Positions 7,625 through 13,487 of a stretch of 13,487 nucleotides of DNA are shown piece after piece. The notes beneath the pieces were generated by a model that saw nothing but the letters and a program-made list of their open reading frames with translations, ran no database searches and was not told the DNA's origin. This DNA comes from Aromatoleum sp. Lineage in GTDB: Bacteria > Pseudomonadota > Gammaproteobacteria > Burkholderiales > Casimicrobiaceae. The position numbers and the translations under genes are program-made. The stretch covers positions 1-13,487 of the forward strand of contig JAAFGU010000031.1 in NCBI GenBank assembly GCA_010365205.1, read 5' to 3'. Numbering within the stretch: the first letter of the stretch is position 1; every line of letters starts with the position of its first letter.

Positions 7625-8494
7625 TCAGAACAGTGCGAGGGTCCGGCGAGTCAGCTCGCTGCCCGGATCGGCGTAGTCGACGACGACGCTGAAATGGTGA
7701 CGCGCCGGAATGATCAGCGGCTCACGCGCCCCCGGCGGTCGGTTGCCGGGCCAGGCGTCCCAGAGAATCCGCGTCTGCAGGATGAACTCCGCGGTCTCCG
7801 CCGCGCCGACAGCCATCACCAGCGGCGCGCCGGTGGAGGGCGTCAGGCGCACCGGCGACAGCCGCGCGGCCTCCGCCGCGTCGAGCTTGAGATCGGCATT
7901 GAACGACGCGAGAACCATCGGCGCCATGTCGTGGATGCCCGAGAGCGTCACCCCGCCCGCAAGCGGATTGCGCGCGAGCCCCTGTGCCGTCCAATCGGTC
8001 GCGAACAGCAACGCCACCAGTTGCCCTCCCGCCGAGTGTCCGCCGACAACGACGCGGCTCGCGTCTAGCCCGTGCGCGGGGCCTTCGCGCATCACCCAGG
8101 CAACCGCGCGCCGGCATTCGTCGGCGATCGTCGCGACCGAAACGTCGGGGCAGAGATCGTAGTTGATCACGGCGACCGCGATTCCCTGCGCGACGAAGGA
8201 CGGCGCGACAAACGCGAAATCGCGCTTGTCGAACGCGCGCCAGTAGCCGCCGTGGATGAATATGAACGTTCCCCGCGCGAGTCCGCCCACAGCGCCTCGC
8301 GGCAGGAAGAGATCGAGCGTCTCCTTCGGATTCGGCCCGTAGCGCACGTCGAGTTTCGGACCGAGCAAAGCGCGCGCGGCATTGGACAGCGTCACGTAAC
8401 GCGCCAGCCATTGCGGATGCTCCGGCACCGCGGCGCGATTGTTGTATCCGCGCTCGACCGACTCCGCCGTATGGTCGATCGTCGTCGCGCTCAT
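7625..8494 (-). CDS. alpha/beta-hydrolase, arylformamidase (kynurenine formamidase)-like
   Basis: This is a 289-residue cytoplasmic alpha/beta-hydrolase-fold enzyme. The oxyanion motif IFIHGGYWRAFDKRDF (residues 78-93) closely matches animal-type kynurenine formamidases, which carry HGGYW. The nucleophile elbow GGHSAGG (151-157) gives Ser154, and a late HH (266-267) supplies the catalytic histidine. The acid is less clear: the expected Asp region reads AVGAAETAEF, so Glu233 may serve. The ATG at 8494 lies 22 bp after the FAH-family gene, so the two are co-transcribed. An earlier in-frame start at 8587 would add 31 arginine-rich residues overlapping that gene. Formyl-kynurenine cleavage would fit anthranilate catabolism nearby, but related enzymes act on other esters or amides, so the substrate is an inference. 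Confidence 0.85.
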   Translation of the reverse strand: MSATTIDHTAESVERGYNNRAAVPEHPQWLARYVTLSNAARALLGPKLDVRYGPNPKETLDLFLPRGAVGGLARGTFIFIHGGYWRAFDKRDFAFVAPSFVAQGIAVAVINYDLCPDVSVATIADECRRAVAWVMREGPAHGLDASRVVVGGHSAGGQLVALLFATDWTAQGLARNPLAGGVTLSGIHDMAPMVLASFNADLKLDAAEAARLSPVRLTPSTGAPLVMAVGAAETAEFILQTRILWDAWPGNRPPGAREPLIIPARHHFSVVVDYADPGSELTRRTLALF

Positions 8495-8516
8495 GGGGCG
8501 CCCTGCCGCTTTGCGC

Positions 8517-9227
8517 TCAGACGAGCGGCGGCGCGATCGAAAGCGACAGCGTTCCCAGACCGTCGATGCCGCCGTCCAGACGATCACCGGCGACGACGGC
8601 GCCCACGCCGGACGGCGTCCCGGTAAAGACCAGATCGCCCGGCATCAGCTCGTAGTATTGCGACAGAAAATGTAGCGTGTGCGGCACATCCCAGATCATC
8701 TCGGCAAGATCGCCCGATTGCCGGCGCGAGCCGTTGACGTCGACCCAGATCCGCCCTTTGGCCGGGTGACCGATCGCGATGACCGGATGCAGCGGGCCGA
8801 TCGGCGCCGCTCCGGCGAACGACTTGCCGATGTCCCACGGCCGCTTCTTCTCCCGCATGTCGTTCTGCAGGTCGCGCCGCGTCATGTCAAGACCGACGGC
8901 GTAGCCCCAGACGATTTCGAGTGCGCGTTCGGGCGCAAGCTTGACGCCGTGGCCGCCGATCGCGACGACCAGTTCGATCTCGTGATGCAGATTTTTCGTG
9001 CCGAGCGGGTAATGGATGCTGCCGATTGCCGGCGGCACGACGGGAACGACCGAGTCCGCTGCCTTGGTGAAGAAGAACGGCGGTTCCTTCGAGGCATCAC
9101 CGCCCATTTCCTTCGCGTGCTCGGCATAGTTGCGGCCGACGCAATAGATGTGGCGAACCGGAAAACGGTCGGCGCTGCCGGCGACCGGGACCGATGGCAG
9201 ATTCCAGGGAGCAATGGCGTAGCTCAT
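8517..9227 (-). CDS. fumarylacetoacetate hydrolase-family protein, likely fumarylpyruvate hydrolase
   Basis: FAH-fold enzymes cleave C-C bonds in acylpyruvates; fumarylpyruvate hydrolase (NagK type) yields fumarate and pyruvate at the end of the gentisate route. The 236-residue length fits this short subfamily. The segment HIYCVGRNYAEHAKEMG (26-42) is followed by PPFFFTKAAD. The metal site is visible as HHEIELVVAIG (81-91; Glu83, Glu85) plus GLDMTRRDLQ (112-121; Asp114). GKSF (134-137) and VFTGTPSGVG (200-209) are also family marks. The ATG at 9227 has GGAG about 10 bp upstream; an in-frame extension to 9338 would add repeat-derived residues and is rejected. A glutathione-dependent isomerase gene of the matching step lies upstream. 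Acetopyruvate or oxaloacetate decarboxylase-like activity cannot be excluded. Confidence 0.9.
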   Translation of the reverse strand: MSYAIAPWNLPSVPVAGSADRFPVRHIYCVGRNYAEHAKEMGGDASKEPPFFFTKAADSVVPVVPPAIGSIHYPLGTKNLHHEIELVVAIGGHGVKLAPERALEIVWGYAVGLDMTRRDLQNDMREKKRPWDIGKSFAGAAPIGPLHPVIAIGHPAKGRIWVDVNGSRRQSGDLAEMIWDVPHTLHFLSQYYELMPGDLVFTGTPSGVGAVVAGDRLDGGIDGLGTLSLSIAPPLV

Positions 9228-9248
9228 CGAGTTGAGACTCCGGTCAAC

Positions 9249-9407
9249 AAACCATGGGCCACGGTGTGCAGGAGTACACGGAGGAAATCGAATCTCTTCC
9301 GAATGAATGGCAACGTCGCTGTCGGGCATCCGCCGCACGTCCGGGTGTCGTCAACGGGCGCCATCGCGTAATCCAAAGAATTGCTCCGTGTCCTCCGTGA
9401 CTAACAA
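9249..9407. repeat. decayed palindromic intergenic repeat (CACGGAGGACACGGAG-type)
   Basis: Two related segments face each other between the FAH and GST genes. On the plus strand ACACGGAGGAAATC starts at 9276, preceded by degenerate copies of the same word. On the minus strand CACGGAGGACACGGAG reads from 9399 to 9384, a 9-bp tandem of CTCCGTGWC on the plus strand (9384-9392 and 9393-9401). About 100 bp of unremarkable sequence separates them. From memory, repeats of this wording (often mistranslated as TEDTE) are scattered between genes in many proteobacteria, and this looks like an eroded copy with inverted ends. It fills most of the 188-bp gap 9228-9415; no promoter was recognised there. Confidence 0.5.
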
Positions 9408-9415
9408 GCTTTTCC

Positions 9416-10060
9416 TCATTCCGCGTCCGGCTGATTCGCCGGCGCAGCGGCGGCGAAGGCCGGCACCGCCTGGCACGCCGCTTCGATTCGCGTGAGCGTC
9501 GGATACGGTGACAGGGCGATGGCGTCCAGACGGCGCGCGTTCGCGAGCTGCGGGACGAGACAGATGTCGGCAAGCGTCGGCGAATTGCCGTGGCAGAAGC
9601 GGCCGGTCGATCGCTCGCGCGCGAGGCGCGTCTCCAGCGCCTCGAGCCCGATGTCGATCCAGTACTTGTACCAGCCGTTTTTCTGCGCCTCGGTGATGCC
9701 CAGCGTGCCGGTCAGGTAATTGAGCACGCGCAGATTGTTCAGCGGATGGATGTCGCAGGCTATGGCCAGCGCGAGCGAGCGCACGCGGGCCCGCCCGGCG
9801 GCGTCGGAGGGCAACAGCGCCGGTTGCGGCCGGGTCTCTTCGAGCCATTCGAGGATCGCGAGCGACTGCGTCAGCGTCACACCGTCATCGGTGGCAAGCG
9901 CCGGGACGAGCCCCTGCGGATTCAGCGCAAGGTAGTCGTCGGCGCGCTGCGCGCCCCGGCGCAGGTGCACGAATACGCGTTCCGGCGCCACGCCCTTCAG
10001 ATTGAGCGCGATCCGGACGCGGTAGGCGGCGGAAGAACGAAAGTAGTCGTAAAGCTTCAC
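9416..10060 (-). CDS. zeta-class glutathione S-transferase, maleylpyruvate/maleylacetoacetate isomerase
   Basis: This glutathione-dependent cis-trans isomerase converts maleylpyruvate or maleylacetoacetate to the fumaryl form that a FAH-family enzyme then cleaves. The 214-residue product has the zeta-class motif YFRSSAAYRVRIALNLKG (residues 6-23) with the catalytic serine pair at 9-10, the thioredoxin-fold NPQGLVPAL, the glutathione-contacting LTQSLAILEWLEE and the C-terminal helical domain with NSPTLADICLVPQL. The start is GTG at 10060, 7 bp after the glutaryl-CoA dehydrogenase stop, so the two are co-transcribed despite a poor Shine-Dalgarno. The downstream hydrolase looks more like fumarylpyruvate than fumarylacetoacetate hydrolase, which favours maleylpyruvate (gentisate route; NagL type), but sequence alone does not settle MaiA versus NagL. 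Confidence 0.92.
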   Translation of the reverse strand: MKLYDYFRSSAAYRVRIALNLKGVAPERVFVHLRRGAQRADDYLALNPQGLVPALATDDGVTLTQSLAILEWLEETRPQPALLPSDAAGRARVRSLALAIACDIHPLNNLRVLNYLTGTLGITEAQKNGWYKYWIDIGLEALETRLARERSTGRFCHGNSPTLADICLVPQLANARRLDAIALSPYPTLTRIEAACQAVPAFAAAAPANQPDAE

Positions 10061-10067
10061 GCCGGTT

Positions 10068-11273
10068 TCAGGAGAACGCCGAGATGCCGGTCTGCGCGCG
10101 GCCGAGGATCAGCGCGTGCACGTCGTGGGTGCCTTCGTAGGTATTGACGGTCTCCAGGTTCAGCACATGCCGGATCACGTGGAACTCGTCGACAATGCCG
10201 TTGCCGCCGTGCATGTCGCGGGCCATCCGCGCGATGTCGAGCGACTTGCCGCAGGAGTTGCGCTTCATGATCGACGTAATCTCCGGCGCAGCCTTGCCCT
10301 CATCCTTCAGCCGGCCGAGGCGCAGGCAACCCTGGAGGCCCAGTGTGATCTCGGTTTGCATGTCGACGAGCTTTTTCTGAATCAGCTGGTTGGCCGCGAG
10401 CGGGCGTCCGAACTGCGTGCGGTCCATCGTGTACTGCCTCGCCGCGTGCCAGCAGAATTCGGCGGCACCGAGCGCGCCCCACGCGATCCCGAACCGGGCG
10501 CTGTTGAGGCAGCCGAACGGCCCTTTGAGGCCTTCGACGTTCGGCAGCCGGTTCTCCTCGGGCACGAACACCTCGTCCATCACAATCTCGCCGGTCACCG
10601 AGGTGCGCAGGCTGAATTTTCCCTCGATTTTCGGTGCCGTCAGTCCCTTCATTCCCTTTTCGAGGACGAACCCCCGGATGATCCCGTCGTCGGTCTTCGC
10701 CCAGACGATGAACACGTCGGCGATCGGCGAATTCGAGATCCACATCTTGCTGCCGGAGAGCTTGTAGCCGCCCGCTGCCGATTTCGCGCGCGTGATCATC
10801 GATCCCGGATCGGACCCGTGGTTGGGCTCGGTCAGCCCGAAGCAGCCGATCCACTCGCCGGTGGCGAGCTTCGGCAGGTATTTCCGTTTCTGTGCCTCCG
10901 ATCCGTACGAGAATATCGGAAACATGACGAGCGAACTCTGGACGCTCATCATCGAGCGATAACCCGAATCCACGCGCTCGATCTCGCGCGCGATCAGGCC
11001 GTAGCAGACATAGTTGAGCCCGGAGCCGCCGTACTCGGCGGGCAGCGTCGCGCCGAGGAGGCCCAGTTCGCCCATTTCCGGGAAAATCGCTGGGTCCGAT
11101 TTCTCGTGGCGGAATGCCTCGGTGACCCGCGGCAGCAACTTGTCCTGCGCGTACGCGTGCGCAGCATCGCGCACCATCCGCTCTTCCTCGGTCAGCTGCT
11201 CCGAGAGCAGCAGCGGGTCGTCCCAGACGAAGCTGGCCTTCGCGGGTTTGTGCGGTCGTTCGGGGGCATTCAT
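10068..11273 (-). CDS. gcdH: glutaryl-CoA dehydrogenase (decarboxylating type)
   Basis: This FAD enzyme oxidises and decarboxylates glutaryl-CoA to crotonyl-CoA, linking lysine, tryptophan or aromatic breakdown to central metabolism. The 401-residue product has the GCDH fingerprint: EIERVDSGYRSMMSVQSSL (97-115), CFGLTEPNHGSDP (144-156), FSLRTSVTGEIVMDEVFVPEEN (220-241) and NTYEGTHDVHALILGRAQTGI (377-397). Glu380 is the catalytic base. Glu99, Arg106, Ser107 and Tyr379 match the residues kept in decarboxylating enzymes; the known non-decarboxylating variants change the Glu and Tyr positions. The ATG at 11273 follows a probable promoter by about 45 bp. It is first in a unit with the GST gene 7 bp downstream. 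No LysR activator gene, often next to gcdH, is present here. Confidence 0.95.
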   Translation of the reverse strand: MNAPERPHKPAKASFVWDDPLLLSEQLTEEERMVRDAAHAYAQDKLLPRVTEAFRHEKSDPAIFPEMGELGLLGATLPAEYGGSGLNYVCYGLIAREIERVDSGYRSMMSVQSSLVMFPIFSYGSEAQKRKYLPKLATGEWIGCFGLTEPNHGSDPGSMITRAKSAAGGYKLSGSKMWISNSPIADVFIVWAKTDDGIIRGFVLEKGMKGLTAPKIEGKFSLRTSVTGEIVMDEVFVPEENRLPNVEGLKGPFGCLNSARFGIAWGALGAAEFCWHAARQYTMDRTQFGRPLAANQLIQKKLVDMQTEITLGLQGCLRLGRLKDEGKAAPEITSIMKRNSCGKSLDIARMARDMHGGNGIVDEFHVIRHVLNLETVNTYEGTHDVHALILGRAQTGISAFS

Positions 11274-11317
11274 CGGCTGGTTCCGCGGAAAGGGGAGGAG
11301 AAGAGTGGGACGACGCG

Positions 11318-11347
11318 ATTATCGCGCCGGCGGCGCGCCGCGTCCAA
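11318..11347 (-). promoter_or_regulatory. candidate sigma-70 promoter of gcdH
   Basis: On the minus strand TTGGAC (11347-11342) and GATAAT (11323-11318, 5 of 6 matches) are separated by 18 bp. The -10 box is embedded in a 13-bp odd-centred palindrome with arms CGCGAT/ATCGCG (11314-11326), which might be a regulator site or chance. Transcription would start near 11311, about 38 nt before the gcdH ATG. A promoter here agrees with the break left by the decayed gene just upstream. Confidence 0.5.
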
Positions 11348-11372
11348 TGGCGCGCACCATCCGGTCCGGCCC

Positions 11373-11468
11373 TCAGAGCACGCGCAGGTGAAAACCGCCG
11401 TCGACGTCGAAAGCGTCGCCCGTGCGCGCCGGGCAATGCAGCGGTGACCAAGGCAACGCGCGGCTCAT
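11373..11468 (-). pseudogene. remnant of a short-chain dehydrogenase/reductase gene
   Basis: A 31-codon frame runs from an ATG overlapping the ridA stop (ATGA, 11468-11465) to TGA at 11373. Its last 16 residues, TGDAFDVDGGFHLRVL, match the C-terminal signature of SDR enzymes, in which TG is followed shortly by VDGG near the end. The rest of the protein (Rossmann GxxxGxG, catalytic YxxxK) is absent. The first residues, MSRAL, would suit an SDR N-terminus, so a large in-frame deletion joining the two ends is a simple explanation. The ATGA overlap suggests the intact gene was once translationally coupled to ridA. The short frame is unlikely to make a working enzyme. Confidence 0.6.
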
Positions 11469-11887
11469 GGCCGCGACGCCGCGCCGTCACCGGCGTCGTC
11501 GGGAACGACCGCCGTCGCCTCGATCTCGACGCGCGCCGCGTCTTCGATCAGCGCCGTCACCTCGATCGCCGTCATCGCCGGGTAATGGCGCCCGATCACG
11601 TCGCGGTAGAGCCTGCCGAGCGCACGATAGTTGGCGACGTACTCGCGCTTGTCGACGACATACCACGTCATCCGCACGATGTGTTCCGGCCGACCGCCGG
11701 CCTCGGCGAGCACTGCGACGATATTGGCCAGCGCCTGCCGCGCCTGGCCGGCGAAGTCGGCCGCTTCGAAGCGCTGGTCGGCATTCCATCCCACCTGTCC
11801 GCCGATGAACACCAGCCGGCCGCGCGCCGCGATGCCGTTCGAGTATCCCTTGGGCGTCGCCCACCCGGGCGGCTGCAGAATCTGCAT
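11465..11887 (-). CDS. RidA/YjgF-family protein lacking the canonical active-site arginine
   Basis: RidA proteins form trimers, and the archetype hydrolyses reactive enamines/imines using an arginine (Arg105 in E. coli). This 140-residue protein has the fold marks FIGGQVGW (27-34), QARQALANIVAVLAEAG (48-64), MTWYVVDKREY (73-83) and RVEIEATAV (119-127). Where E. coli has PARSCVEV, it reads PAMTAIEV, putting Met105 in place of the arginine, so classic imine deaminase activity is doubtful. Some subgroups of the family lack this arginine and sit in catabolic operons; 2-aminomuconate deaminases also belong to the family. The ATG at 11887 has GGGAG at 8-9 bp and lies 18 bp after the thioesterase stop. 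A role on an enamine intermediate of aminobenzoyl-CoA breakdown is an inference. Confidence 0.88.
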   Translation of the reverse strand: MQILQPPGWATPKGYSNGIAARGRLVFIGGQVGWNADQRFEAADFAGQARQALANIVAVLAEAGGRPEHIVRMTWYVVDKREYVANYRALGRLYRDVIGRHYPAMTAIEVTALIEDAARVEIEATAVVPDDAGDGAASRP

Positions 11888-11905
11888 CGGACGAGCTCCC
11901 GTTGA

Positions 11906-12325
11906 CTATCCGGCGGCGCCGCGAAAGTGCTCGATCCGGGCGCGCAACTCTCCGTCGATCCGCACCGAGCGGTCGGTGGCCATGTCCATCTGGACGACGA
12001 CAAGGCGCACGGTTGCCCTCGGCTCGCCGCCGCAACTGACGTCGAACGCGAAATGCATCGACGAGGCGCCGAGTTCGGGCACGGTGACGTCGATGTCGAG
12101 CAGGTCGCCCAGCCGCGACGGCGCGTGGAACTCGGTATGGAGGCTGACCACCGGGAAGGCTCGTTTCAACTCGCGCACCGATCGCGAAAACGGCCAGTCC
12201 AGTGCTTGGCGGAACCAGTCCTCCTCCGCCTCGTGCACGATGTCGAAGTACCGCGGATAGAAGATGAAGCCCGCCGGATCGCAGTGACCGAAATGGACGC
12301 GATGCGTGGTGCGGTACGGACGCAC
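11906..12325 (-). CDS. 4-hydroxybenzoyl-CoA-type acyl-CoA thioesterase (hotdog fold)
   Basis: The enzyme should hydrolyse an aromatic or related acyl-CoA thioester. The 139-residue protein is a single hotdog domain. Its N-terminal motif VHFGHCDPAGFIFYPRYFDI (10-29) matches the Pseudomonas-type 4-hydroxybenzoyl-CoA thioesterases, with Asp16 in the place of the catalytic aspartate. The start is GTG at 12325, whose G is also the last base of the ligase TAG stop (TAGTG), so the two genes are translationally coupled. Pairing with an aryl-CoA ligase suggests it either releases a hydroxylated aromatic acid from CoA at the end of a CoA-dependent step or clears dead-end thioesters. The exact substrate cannot be read from sequence. 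Confidence 0.92.
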   Translation of the reverse strand: MRPYRTTHRVHFGHCDPAGFIFYPRYFDIVHEAEEDWFRQALDWPFSRSVRELKRAFPVVSLHTEFHAPSRLGDLLDIDVTVPELGASSMHFAFDVSCGGEPRATVRLVVVQMDMATDRSVRIDGELRARIEHFRGAAG

Positions 12326-13487
12326 TACCGGCGCTCCGTCTTCTGCAACTCGCGCTGGCGCAGCCGGAAACGCTGCAGCTTGCCGGTTTCCGTTCGCGGC
12401 AGGTCGGTGGCGTACTCGATCGCGCGCGGATATTTGTAGGGTGCGATCGTTCGCTTGACGAAATCCTGCAGTTCGCGCGTCATCGCGTCGCCGTCCTGGT
12501 GCCCCGCCTTCAGCACGACGAATGCCTTGACGATCTCGCCGCGCTCATCGTCGGGCGACCCGACGACGGCGCAATCGGCGACGGCAGGATGCGCCAGCAG
12601 CGCGGCCTCGATTTCCGGACCCGCGATGTTGTAGCCGGCGCTGATGATCATGTCGTCGGTCCGCGCCTGGTAGACGAAATAGCCCTCGTCGTCGACCAGG
12701 TACGCATCGCCGGTATAGTTCCAGCCGTCCTTCACGTAATTCTGTTGCCGGTCGTCGTCGAGGTAACGGCAACCGGTCGGCCCCTTGACGGCGAGCTTGC
12801 CCACCTCGCCGGGCGGCAGCGGCCGGCCGGAGTCGTCCATCACGCAGGCGCGATAACCGGCCACCGGCTTGCCGGTTGCGCCGGGCTTCGCATGAGCCTC
12901 GTCGTGCGAGATGAAGATGTGGAAAAGTTCGGTCGACCCTATGCCGTCGATAAGCTCGAGGCCGGACGCCTCCTTCCACAGCGCGCGCGTCGCGGCGGGC
13001 AGCGACTCCCCCGCCGACACGCATTTGGAGAGCGACGACAGGTCGTGCTGCTTCACCTGCGCCGCCATGGCGCGGTATGACGTCGGCGCCGTGAACAGCA
13101 CGCTGGCACGGTGGTCCGCGACGGCCGCGAGCAATGCTTCGGGCGCCGGCCGTTCGACGAGCAGTGTCGACGCGCCGATCGACAGCGGAAAGAGCAGCAG
13201 GCCGCCGAGCCCGAAGGTGAACGCCAGCGGCGGGCTGCCGGTGAAGATGTCGTCGGGCGATGCGCGCAGCGTGTGCAGCGGCCAGCAGCGGCAGGCGGCG
13301 ATCAGGTCGCGGTGGAAATGCATCGTGCCTTTCGGCCGGCCCGTGGTCCCGGACGTGAACGCGATAAGGCAGGTGTCGACGGCAGCGGTGTCAACCGCGG
13401 AGAACGTCGCCGGCTTCCCGGCCATCCGCGACTCGAGCCCGTCGGCGGCGGCGGTGCCGAAATGCACAATGGTCGAGAGCGTCGGAC
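12325..13487 (-). CDS. aryl-CoA ligase, benzoate/2-aminobenzoate-CoA ligase type (5' end outside window)
   Basis: This ANL-superfamily enzyme activates an aromatic acid as an acyl-adenylate and transfers it to CoA. The frame stays open to the window edge, so the N-terminal part is missing; a GTG at 13467 is internal. Visible motifs are the P-loop CLIAFTSGTTGRPKGTMHFHRD, the SPPLAFTFGLGG aryl-binding segment, CVSAGESLPAATRALW, DGIGSTELFHIF, DAYLVDDEGYFVYQARTDDMIISAGYNIAGPEIE (hinge region) and the C-terminal LPRTETGKLQRFRLR with the catalytic lysine. The wording matches benzoate/2-aminobenzoate-CoA ligases more closely than acetate or fatty-acid ligases. Its TAG stop overlaps the thioesterase GTG by one base. 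Benzoate, 2-aminobenzoate, salicylate and hydroxybenzoate remain possible substrates. Confidence 0.92.
   Translation of the reverse strand, partial: PTLSTIVHFGTAAADGLESRMAGKPATFSAVDTAAVDTCLIAFTSGTTGRPKGTMHFHRDLIAACRCWPLHTLRASPDDIFTGSPPLAFTFGLGGLLLFPLSIGASTLLVERPAPEALLAAVADHRASVLFTAPTSYRAMAAQVKQHDLSSLSKCVSAGESLPAATRALWKEASGLELIDGIGSTELFHIFISHDEAHAKPGATGKPVAGYRACVMDDSGRPLPPGEVGKLAVKGPTGCRYLDDDRQQNYVKDGWNYTGDAYLVDDEGYFVYQARTDDMIISAGYNIAGPEIEAALLAHPAVADCAVVGSPDDERGEIVKAFVVLKAGHQDGDAMTRELQDFVKRTIAPYKYPRAIEYATDLPRTETGKLQRFRLRQRELQKTERR

Noticed and set aside
9228..9338. Extended FAH-family N-terminus
   Set aside because: The extra residues are translated from the decayed repeat, and the family begins near the ATG at 9227.
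10116..11447. A 443-codon plus-strand open frame
   Set aside because: It is antisense to gcdH, which is unmistakable on the minus strand; the plus-strand product has no recognisable motif.
1..13487. CRISPR arrays, tRNA or rRNA genes, transposases, toxin-antitoxin or phage-defence genes
   Set aside because: No regularly spaced direct repeats, cloverleaf-like segments or characteristic protein motifs were seen on either strand.

Overview
This is a strongly GC-rich window in which every gene I can support lies on the minus strand, so transcription runs from high to low coordinates. The gene set, the protein sequences and a RibB with a dead GTP-cyclohydrolase-like tail all point to a proteobacterium. 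A betaproteobacterium (Burkholderiales or Rhodocyclales-like) is my best guess, inferred from protein style rather than from a marker gene.

Region 1 (about 13487-7625) is a catabolic block. It starts with a 5'-truncated aryl-CoA ligase of the benzoate/2-aminobenzoate type, whose stop overlaps the start of a 4-hydroxybenzoyl-CoA-type thioesterase. A RidA-family protein follows 18 bp later. A 31-codon ORF then overlaps the ridA stop; it looks like the leftover tail of a short-chain dehydrogenase gene. After a probable promoter come glutaryl-CoA dehydrogenase, a zeta-class GST (maleylpyruvate/maleylacetoacetate isomerase type), a decayed intergenic repeat, a fumarylpyruvate/FAH-family hydrolase and an arylformamidase-like alpha/beta hydrolase. 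Together these suggest aromatic acid breakdown through CoA thioesters, plus the last two steps of a gentisate-type ring-cleavage route. The ring hydroxylase and dioxygenase are not in the window.

Region 2 (about 7518-2416) is a TetR-controlled tripartite efflux operon: TetR repressor, lipoprotein-type membrane fusion protein and a large RND permease, with no outer-membrane channel gene. Two 13-bp palindromes of the same design, 31 bp centre to centre, lie in its promoter. One fills the spacer between -35 and -10 and the other lies just past the likely transcription start, a clear layout for autorepression.

Region 3 (about 2359-25) is a riboflavin/housekeeping operon: ribB with a GCHII-like domain lacking zinc cysteines (RibBX type), ribH and nusB. 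The next gene may begin at the left edge.

No tRNA, rRNA, CRISPR array, IS element or riboswitch was recognised. No stretch over 300 bp lacks a gene; the longest gaps are 9228-9415, 7440-7624, 1011-1186 and 11274-11372, each described below.
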